From NCBI GenBank assembly GCA_947462515.1, contig CANHPJ010000105.1, positions 1 through 6,611 on the forward strand: a stretch of DNA of 6,611 nucleotides. Reading direction: 5' to 3'. The position numbers and the translations under genes are program-made. A model generated the notes under the pieces. The model searched no databases, was not told the origin of the DNA, and saw only the letters and a program-made list of their open reading frames with translations. This DNA comes from Bacteroidota bacterium (GTDB lineage: Bacteria > Bacteroidota > Bacteroidia > JACCXN01). Positions 1-5,237 of the stretch are shown here, piece after piece. Positions within the stretch are counted from its first letter, which is position 1, and the number at the start of each line of letters is the position of its first letter.

Positions 1-122
1 CTGCTTCAATTGCAGGGATGCTTTTAACAACTGAGTGTGTTTTAGCTGACGAAAAAGAAGAAGCTTCTGCTGGAATGCCAGGTGGTATGCCAGGAATGGG
101 CGGAATGGGTGGAATGATGTAA
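1..122 (+). CDS. groEL: Chaperonin GroEL (60 kDa, Hsp60), C-terminal end only
   Basis: This is the 3' end of groEL. The reading frame starts at base 3 and gives 39 residues before the TAA at 120-122. GroEL forms the double-ring ATP-dependent cytoplasmic chamber that refolds proteins together with GroES. The visible part reads ASIAGMLLTTECVLADEKEE, matching the conserved end of the equatorial domain, in which a T-T-E-C-V/A motif closes the last helix. It is followed by the flexible Gly/Met-rich tail (GGMPGMGGMGGMM) that projects into the ring cavity. The rest of the gene lies to the left of the window. It converges with the suf operon and is followed closely by a strong terminator. Identification is firm despite the short length, because the tail is distinctive. 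Confidence 0.95.
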   Translation, partial: ASIAGMLLTTECVLADEKEEASAGMPGGMPGMGGMGGMM

Positions 123-142
123 AATCAAACGCTAAATAAAAT

Positions 143-177
143 AAAAAAAACCTCCGGAAATTCCGGAGGTTTTTTTT
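143..177. terminator. Bidirectional intrinsic terminator after groEL
   Basis: A perfect 8-bp GC-rich stem (CCTCCGGA at 151-158 pairing with TCCGGAGG at 162-169, with a 3-nt loop) is flanked by an A run at 143-150 and a T run at 170-177. Read rightwards it terminates groEL 20-55 bases after its stop codon. Read leftwards it also has a U tract, so it can back up termination of the convergent suf transcript. The A and T runs can pair and lengthen the stem. Confidence 0.93.
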
Positions 178-216
178 ATTCAAGAAAATTTACTCTTTAC
201 ATTTTGTTGTCATCTC

Positions 217-243
217 AAAAAATAGAATAAGACGACTCTTATT
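217..243 (-). terminator. Candidate terminator of the suf operon
   Basis: On the minus strand a 7-bp inverted repeat (AATAAGA, 4-nt loop, TCTTATT; arms at 237-243 and 226-232) is followed within a few bases by six T residues (222-217). It lies about 115 bases beyond the stop codon of the last suf-operon gene. The stem is AT-rich and therefore weak, so the assignment is tentative. The stronger hairpin at 143-177 lies just downstream and could serve instead. The rest of 178-357 is AT-rich and shows no gene. Confidence 0.45.
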
Positions 244-357
244 TTAAACAAAAATAAATAAAAAATCTTGGGAGAGTTACTAACATTTTTGACTCAAAGA
301 AATTAACAAATTTCCCTTGTCAAAAGAATTGAAACAAATGATCTAAAAAAACAATAA

Positions 358-852
358 TTATTTTTTATAAATAGGAACTGTTGAACACGCCTCGCCATAC
401 ATGACGCTTTTAGCTATAGGTTTTAGCATAGAAGTTAACTTAACATAAGCAGAAACTGGCACAGGATACTTACTGCATCCTTTTATTATTATTCGTTCAT
501 CTTGGTAATCTGTTAAACTCAAATTACTCAAAGCTTCCGAAAAAATTACTGTTTCAAGAGTTTCCAGATTTCCAAAAACCACTTTTTTAGCATAAGGCTC
601 AAGAGCTGTGGCCAACAACATATATGACCAAATGGGAACTATAGCATCAGCAGTGCAAACTAAAGACACATATTTATCAGAATAAACCGACCAATCTGTT
701 GCCTTAATAAATTCTCTAAAATCCTTTTCTTTTAAAATTAGTCCCTGAAATAAAACACTGGCAATATCAAACGAAACTCTTTCCCCTTTAGGATAAAAAT
801 CCTCCAAGTTAAAGGTAATCAAACCACTTTTCTCTACTTTGTTTTCTATCAT
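358..852 (-). CDS. DUF2480 family protein, suf-linked, function unknown
   Basis: This 164-residue protein matches what I recall of the DUF2480 family, which is confined to Bacteroidota and is often found at the end of suf operons. Its molecular function is not known. No signal peptide or clear transmembrane helix is visible, so it is probably cytoplasmic. Recognisable blocks are an N-terminal FNLEDFYPKGERVSFDI (14-30), GLILKEKDFREFI (37-49), VVFGNLETLE (91-100), KGCSKYPVPVSAYVKLT (124-140) and KSVMYGEACSTVPIYKK at the C-terminus. Cysteines occur at 66, 126 and 156, and the last two sit inside the most family-like blocks. It is the last gene of the operon, 105 bases after the DUF59 gene, the widest gap in the cluster. 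The Met at 852 gives the usual N-terminus. A role in Fe-S biogenesis is inferred only from position. Confidence 0.85.
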   Translation of the reverse strand: MIENKVEKSGLITFNLEDFYPKGERVSFDIASVLFQGLILKEKDFREFIKATDWSVYSDKYVSLVCTADAIVPIWSYMLLATALEPYAKKVVFGNLETLETVIFSEALSNLSLTDYQDERIIIKGCSKYPVPVSAYVKLTSMLKPIAKSVMYGEACSTVPIYKK

Positions 853-957
853 GATTATAAGAAATGTGTTTTTTAAAATGTTTCTGATTTTAATTTGAAG
901 CTAGTTTAATAAATTATCCCAAATCAGTTTAATTAAAACAGAATTTTTATTCTTTTA

Positions 958-1269
958 TTACATAAAACCTAGTTCCAACTGAGCCTCCTCGCTCATCATG
1001 GATTTTTCCCAGGGCGGGTCAAAAGTAATCGAAACTTTCACTTCATTTACTTCTTCCAAAGCTTTTGTTTTAGACTCTACTTCGCCAGGCAACTCCTCTG
1101 CAGAAGGGCACGAAGGAGAAGTTAAAGTCATTTTTATATCCACATTATTTAACTCGTCGATATTTATTTCATAAATCAAACCCAACTCATAAACATCTAC
1201 CGGAATTTCAGGATCATATACAGTTTTAATTGCTGCTATAATTTTATTTTCAAGCTCTTTTTTACTCAT
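958..1269 (-). CDS. DUF59/MIP18-family SUF-associated Fe-S assembly protein (SufT-like)
   Basis: This 103-residue protein consists of a single DUF59 (MIP18/PaaD-like) domain and is of the type annotated as a SUF system Fe-S cluster assembly protein. Relatives such as SufT of Staphylococcus and eukaryotic CIA2 act in cluster maturation or delivery to target proteins. Visible motifs are DPEIPVDVYELGLIY (19-33), the TSPSCPSAEELP segment (50-61) containing the single cysteine C54, and the C-terminal DPPWEKSMMSEEAQLELG (84-101), typical of the suf-linked subgroup. The conserved cysteine is the family's presumed functional residue. It lies 50 bases after sufE and before the DUF2480 gene, which supports a SUF role. 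The exact biochemical step is not established, so I give no gene symbol. Confidence 0.92.
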   Translation of the reverse strand: MSKKELENKIIAAIKTVYDPEIPVDVYELGLIYEINIDELNNVDIKMTLTSPSCPSAEELPGEVESKTKALEEVNEVKVSITFDPPWEKSMMSEEAQLELGFM

Positions 1270-1299
1270 GACTTTTTAGTTTGAAATATTTGATTTATT

Positions 1300-1326
1300 G
1301 CACTAAAATAAAACTTGTTTTAGTGC
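1300..1326 (-). repeat. Perfect 9-bp inverted repeat over the sufE stop codon
   Basis: GCACTAAAA at 1300-1308 is the exact reverse complement of TTTTAGTGC at 1318-1326, separated by 9 bases. In the transcript it would form a hairpin that starts in the last codons of sufE, includes its TAA stop and ends about 30 bases before the start of the DUF59 gene. No U run follows it, so it is not a standard intrinsic terminator. It may affect mRNA stability or translation of the neighbouring genes, or may have no function. Confidence 0.5.
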
Positions 1327-1745
1327 CCTTGTTTGGATTTAAAAGCTATTCCGTATATTTTCATCTGCTTTATCATGGATACCAATCCGTTTGAACGAGT
1401 CGGAGACAAATGCTCTTTTAAACCAATTTGATCAACAAAATAAAGATCCGAATTTAGAATTTCATCAGGTGTGTGCCCTGATAAAACCCGAACCATTAAA
1501 GCAACCAGCCCCTTGGTGATAATGGCATCGCTATCAGCGGAAAAAACCAATTTTTCACCATCCATTTCAGCGTGTAGCCATACTTGAGACTGGCAACCTT
1601 TTATTAAGTTTTCGGAGAGTTTATATTCTTCTTTTATTAAAGGCAAAGATTTAGCTAATTCAATAATATGCTCATACTTCCCCATCCAATCATCAAACAT
1701 ATCAAATTCACTAATTATCTCTTCTTGTACTTCCTTAATAGTCAT
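1320..1745 (-). CDS. sufE: SufE, sulfur acceptor for cysteine desulfurase SufS
   Basis: SufE takes the persulfide sulfur from SufS, stimulates its desulfurase activity and hands the sulfur to SufB. At 141 residues it is close to the usual length (E. coli SufE has 138). The acceptor cysteine is C51 in the loop IKGCQSQVWL (48-57), the same position number as the catalytic C51 of E. coli SufE. The other family signatures are ADSDAIITKGLVALMV (70-85), the H-T-P-D-E-I turn (91-96) and the C-terminal LSPTRSNGL block (113-121). It starts with the Met at 1745, 53 bases after sufS, and its stop codon lies within a small inverted repeat. It acts in the cytoplasm as the partner of the adjacent sufS. Nothing is truncated or unusual in the protein itself. 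Confidence 0.96.
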   Translation of the reverse strand: MTIKEVQEEIISEFDMFDDWMGKYEHIIELAKSLPLIKEEYKLSENLIKGCQSQVWLHAEMDGEKLVFSADSDAIITKGLVALMVRVLSGHTPDEILNSDLYFVDQIGLKEHLSPTRSNGLVSMIKQMKIYGIAFKSKQGH

Positions 1746-1798
1746 TGTTTTTAATGCTGATTTGAATATTACGCTTAAAATATATTTATTTATAAATC

Positions 1799-3046
1799 TT
1801 ATTTCAACATAGCTGCAGCCTTTATTACTGATGCAATAAAAACGTCAACTTCTTCTTTGGTATTATAAAACGCAAATGAAGCTCTTGCTGTTCCTGGAAT
1901 ATTGAACTTTTGCATCAAAGGCTGAGTACAATGATGACCTGTTCTTATTGCGATGCCCATTTTATCGAGTATGACACCTAAATCATATGGATGAACGCCA
2001 TCGATTAAAAAAGATATGACACTGGCTTTTTCCTTTGCAGTTCCAATAAAACGAATGCCTTCTAACTGCGAAAGTTTTTCAGTGGCATATTCCAAAAGCT
2101 CTTGCTCGTATGCCGATATATTTTCCAATCCAATTGAGTTAACATAATCTATAGCGGTGCCTAGAGTAATTCCACCTTCTATGTGTGGTGTACCCGCTTC
2201 GAATTTATGTGGCAACTCATTATAGGTGGTTTTTTCAAAAGTTACCGTTTTAATCATATCGCCACCACCTTGATATGGATTCATTTTATTTAAGAACTCC
2301 TCTTTACCATACAAAATCCCTACACCTGTAGAGGCAAATAATTTATGCCCAGAAAAAACATAAAAATCACAATCCAAATCCTGAACGTCAACTTTTGTAT
2401 GTTGAATGGCTTGAGCTCCGTCAATCAAAACGGGAATATTCAAATCGTGCGCCTTTTTTATTATTTCTTTTATAGGATTTACACTTCCAAGTGCATTAGA
2501 AACATGAGAAATAGCTACTAATTTAGTTCGTGGAGAGAGTAATTTAAGAAGTTCCTCCATTACAATTTCACCAACTTCATTTATTGGAGCCACGCGTAAA
2601 ACTGCTCCCTTTTCTTCGCATAGCATCTGCCAGGGAACAATATTGGAATGATGCTCCAATTCACTGATAACAATTTCATCTCCTGCTCCAATAAACTTCC
2701 TGCCAAATCCATTTGCCACCAGGTTTATTCCATCGGTAGTACCTTTTGTAAATATTACTTCGTGATTTTTTTCGGCATTTATAAAAGCACGAATCTTTTC
2801 TCTCGAATCCTCATAGGCTTGGGTTGCAACTTGACTTAAATAATGTACTCCCCTGTGAATATTGCTATTTTGATGAGTATAGTATTTAGTTATTGCATCT
2901 ATTACAACCTGGGGCTTTTGAGTGGTTGCGGCATTATCAAAATAAACTAAAGGCCTTCCATTGACCGTTCTCGATAAAATTGGGAAATCCTTTCTAATGG
3001 ATGCTACGTCAAAATATATTTTGGTAGTGTTTTGAGTCAAATTCAT
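1799..3046 (-). CDS. sufS: SufS, PLP-dependent cysteine desulfurase (group II)
   Basis: SufS converts L-cysteine to L-alanine and holds the released sulfur as a persulfide for SufE. The 415-residue protein is a class V aminotransferase-fold enzyme of normal length, slightly extended at the N-terminus (about 10 residues before the YFDVASIRKDFPIL block). The cofactor site is intact: YFDNAATTQKP (35-45), the ring-stacking histidine in EHHSN (131-135), the aspartate in LIDGAQ (D209) and the PLP-binding lysine K235 in SGHK. The catalytic cysteine is C373 in RTGHHCTQPLM (368-378). This short-loop RxGHHCxQP form marks group II SufS/CsdA enzymes rather than IscS. It lies 33 bases after sufD and 53 bases before sufE, its sulfur acceptor. 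No other in-frame ATG lies near the chosen start. Confidence 0.97.
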   Translation of the reverse strand: MNLTQNTTKIYFDVASIRKDFPILSRTVNGRPLVYFDNAATTQKPQVVIDAITKYYTHQNSNIHRGVHYLSQVATQAYEDSREKIRAFINAEKNHEVIFTKGTTDGINLVANGFGRKFIGAGDEIVISELEHHSNIVPWQMLCEEKGAVLRVAPINEVGEIVMEELLKLLSPRTKLVAISHVSNALGSVNPIKEIIKKAHDLNIPVLIDGAQAIQHTKVDVQDLDCDFYVFSGHKLFASTGVGILYGKEEFLNKMNPYQGGGDMIKTVTFEKTTYNELPHKFEAGTPHIEGGITLGTAIDYVNSIGLENISAYEQELLEYATEKLSQLEGIRFIGTAKEKASVISFLIDGVHPYDLGVILDKMGIAIRTGHHCTQPLMQKFNIPGTARASFAFYNTKEEVDVFIASVIKAAAMLK

Positions 3047-3079
3047 GCCTTTATATAGTTTAGACTGTGAATGCAGAAA

Positions 3080-4363
3080 TTAAAACGCACTAAACTTCTT
3101 TTCTAAAAAAGTATTAATTTTTTCTTTTAAAGGATCAACTTTGATGTTATCAATGACATCTGAAGCAAATGCGTACATTAACATATTTCTTGCGCTATCT
3201 TCTCCTAACCCTCTTGCTCTTAAATAAAATATAGCTTCTTTATCCATCTGACCTGTGGTAGATCCATGACTGCACTTTACATCATCCGCATAAATTTCTA
3301 ACTCTGGTTTTGAGTTGATTGTAGCATCATCAGACAGCAAAATATTAGAGTTAGACTGAAAAGCATTAGTTTTTTGTGCATCTGGCCTTACAAAAACCTT
3401 CCCGTTAAAAACACCGGTGGACTTATCATCCATAATACCCTTATATAGCTCATTACTGTTGCAATGTGGTTTTTTATGATCTACCAAAGTGTGGTTATCA
3501 ACGTGTTGATTGCCTTTTAACAAATACAAACCATATAAATTCGATTCGCAGTTTGGAGCATCCAATTCAATATTTAAATTATTTCGCACTAAGCCGCCAT
3601 TTAAGGTAACTGTATTTATTGTGAAATTACTATTTGATTGCTGATAAACTTGCTCGGTTGAAATATGAGAGGAATTATCACTTTCATATTGAACCTTATC
3701 TATTGATAAATGAGCATTTTCTTTAACCCATATTTCTGTTACTGAATTGGTAAATGACTTACCATCCCCGATACTTTCATGGGTAATTATTACTTTTGCT
3801 GAACTAGATTTCCCTGAAACAATGATATTTCTCGGTTGAGAGATTACAGAATCGCCTTCTGTTAAATAAACCAGGTGTATTGGTAATTCAACAATAGTAT
3901 TGTCAGGAACATAAATGAAAGTACCATCCTCCGAATAAGCAGTATTGATAGCTGTAAAAATTTCATTTCTATGATCTGCCAACTTAGCAAAATAGGATTC
4001 TAGTATAGAAAAGTAATCTTTTCTTGCTTGAGCTATATTGGTGATTATTAAATTTTTCTCATTGGAAAAAACAATTGATTTTTCCGGTGCAAAATAACCA
4101 TTTACAAACACTAAAACATTTGCTTTTAAACCAGGTATTTTATAAGACTCTATATCTAAGTTGGCTTTAGTGTTTTTATAAATCTTATAATCGTGTTTTA
4201 TAATTGGTGCAACTCGTGTATATTTCCAATTCTCATTTCTTGTGGTAGGAAAATCCAGATTTTTTATCGATTCCATGGCATCTATACCAACTCCTCCGTT
4301 AACATCAGAGCTTGAAAATGCTTCAAGAAATTTTTCTTTAGGACTTATAATTGTTGTATTCAT
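3080..4363 (-). CDS. sufD: SufD, subunit of the SufBCD Fe-S scaffold complex
   Basis: SufD pairs with SufB and binds SufC, forming the SufBC2D complex that assembles Fe-S clusters, and is linked to iron acquisition. The 427-residue length is normal (E. coli 423). The N-terminal helical part contains the typical FPTTRNENWKYT segment (38-49). The middle is the beta-helix core seen in the SufB/SufD family. The C-terminal block includes NAFQSNSNILLSDDA (333-347) and ADDVKCSHGSTTGQ (359-372). Within this last block C364 and H366 correspond to the C358 and H360 pair of E. coli SufD, which is needed for cluster assembly at the SufB-SufD interface. It follows sufC after 83 bases and precedes sufS by 33. 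The sequence is less conserved than SufB, as usual for SufD. Confidence 0.96.
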   Translation of the reverse strand: MNTTIISPKEKFLEAFSSSDVNGGVGIDAMESIKNLDFPTTRNENWKYTRVAPIIKHDYKIYKNTKANLDIESYKIPGLKANVLVFVNGYFAPEKSIVFSNEKNLIITNIAQARKDYFSILESYFAKLADHRNEIFTAINTAYSEDGTFIYVPDNTIVELPIHLVYLTEGDSVISQPRNIIVSGKSSSAKVIITHESIGDGKSFTNSVTEIWVKENAHLSIDKVQYESDNSSHISTEQVYQQSNSNFTINTVTLNGGLVRNNLNIELDAPNCESNLYGLYLLKGNQHVDNHTLVDHKKPHCNSNELYKGIMDDKSTGVFNGKVFVRPDAQKTNAFQSNSNILLSDDATINSKPELEIYADDVKCSHGSTTGQMDKEAIFYLRARGLGEDSARNMLMYAFASDVIDNIKVDPLKEKINTFLEKKFSAF

Positions 4364-4446
4364 TTTAAATTAGCACGTTTTATTATATTGAATCAGCAGA
4401 AAATCTATTAATTATTAATTACTTAAAAAAACTCTTTTAACATCGA

Positions 4447-5199
4447 TTAAATAATAGCGTCTTCTTTTAACCAGTCATATCCTTTTTCTTCTAATTCAAG
4501 TGCAAGTTCCTTCCCGCCGGTTTTAATTATTCTACCCTTGTATAATACGTGCACAAAATCTGGCACTATATAATCCAACAACCTCTGGTAATGCGTGATT
4601 AAAACCGTTGCATTATCTTTTGATTTTAGCTTATTAACTCCATTTGCTACAATTCTAAGCGCGTCTATATCTAAACCAGAATCAGTTTCATCTAAAATAG
4701 CTAAAGTAGGATTCAACATGGCCATTTGAAAAATTTCGTTTCGTTTTTTTTCACCACCTGAAAAGCCTTCGTTTACAGAACGATTGGCTAATTTAGCATC
4801 GAATTCAACCAACTTTTGTTTTTCTTTAACCAAGGCTAAAAACTCTTTGGCTTCCATAGCAGGTTCACCTTTGTACGCTCTGATTTCGTTAACAGCTGTT
4901 TTCAAAAAATTGATATTACTAACACCTGGAATCTCTATGGGATATTGAAAAGCAAGAAAAACACCTTCTCGAGCCCTGTCTTCCGGCGAGAGATCCAACA
5001 AATCTTTTTCACCAAATGAAACTGAACCTCCGGTAATTTCATAATCTTCTCTGCCGGCTAAAACAGAAGCCAAGGTGCTCTTACCTGAACCATTTGGCCC
5101 CATAATTGCATGAACTTCGCCCGCTTTTACTTCAAGGTTTAAACCTTTTAATATTTCTTTGCCGTTTATAGATGCTTGTAGGTTTTTTATTTTTAACAT
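4447..5199 (-). CDS. sufC: SufC, ABC-type ATPase of the SufBCD complex
   Basis: SufC is the soluble ABC ATPase whose ATP-driven dimerisation reshapes SufB-SufD during cluster assembly. It is not a transporter, and no membrane partner gene is nearby. The 250-residue protein contains the full set of nucleotide-binding motifs: Walker A GPNGSGKST (34-42), Q-loop Q85 in AFQYP, ABC signature FSGGEKKR (146-153), Walker B LAILDE (166-171), D-loop SGLD (174-177) and switch histidine H203 in ITHYQ. The FSGGEKKRNE and DETDSGLD wording is characteristic of SufC rather than transport ATPases. The C-terminal KGRIIKTGGKELALELEEKGYDW segment also fits. It lies 38 bases after sufB and 83 bases before sufD. 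The start at 5199 gives the normal MLKIKNL N-terminus. Confidence 0.98.
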   Translation of the reverse strand: MLKIKNLQASINGKEILKGLNLEVKAGEVHAIMGPNGSGKSTLASVLAGREDYEITGGSVSFGEKDLLDLSPEDRAREGVFLAFQYPIEIPGVSNINFLKTAVNEIRAYKGEPAMEAKEFLALVKEKQKLVEFDAKLANRSVNEGFSGGEKKRNEIFQMAMLNPTLAILDETDSGLDIDALRIVANGVNKLKSKDNATVLITHYQRLLDYIVPDFVHVLYKGRIIKTGGKELALELEEKGYDWLKEDAII

Positions 5200-5205
5200 T
5201 TCTGT

Positions 5206-5230
5206 AAGTTTATAATCTAAAGTTTATAAT
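5206..5230. repeat. Short tandem-like direct repeat in the sufB-sufC gap
   Basis: The 11-base sequence AAGTTTATAAT occurs at 5206-5216 and again exactly at 5220-5230, a 14-base period, and fills most of the 38-base gap between sufB and sufC. It is AT-rich and could be a slipped duplication. No regulatory role can be shown from the sequence. Confidence 0.5.
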
Positions 5231-5237
5231 ATGGTAA

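Noticed and set aside
178..357. Small gene or small RNA between groEL and the DUF2480 gene
   Set aside because: The stretch is AT-rich, with no recognisable coding frame and no promoter-like sequence. Only the hairpin at 217-243 stands out.
853..957. Separate promoter for the DUF2480 gene in the 105-base gap
   Set aside because: No good TAnnTTTG element was found on the minus strand. The nearest sequence, CTGATTTG, misses the first two conserved bases, so an independent promoter cannot be supported.
2648..2839. 63-residue plus-strand open frame
   Set aside because: It lies entirely inside sufS on the opposite strand, its translation has no recognisable domain, and sufS is an intact conserved gene.
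4364..4446. Possible internal promoter or attenuator in the 83-base sufC-sufD gap
   Set aside because: The gap is AT-rich with only a weak 6-bp TTAAAA/TTTTAA pairing and a TAGATTTT sequence that misses the final G of the Bacteroidota -7 consensus. No matching -33 TTG was found at proper spacing.
4447..5199. SufC as the ATPase of an ABC transporter
   Set aside because: The FSGGEKKR and DETDSGLD motifs and the position between sufB and sufD identify SufC. No membrane-spanning partner is present.
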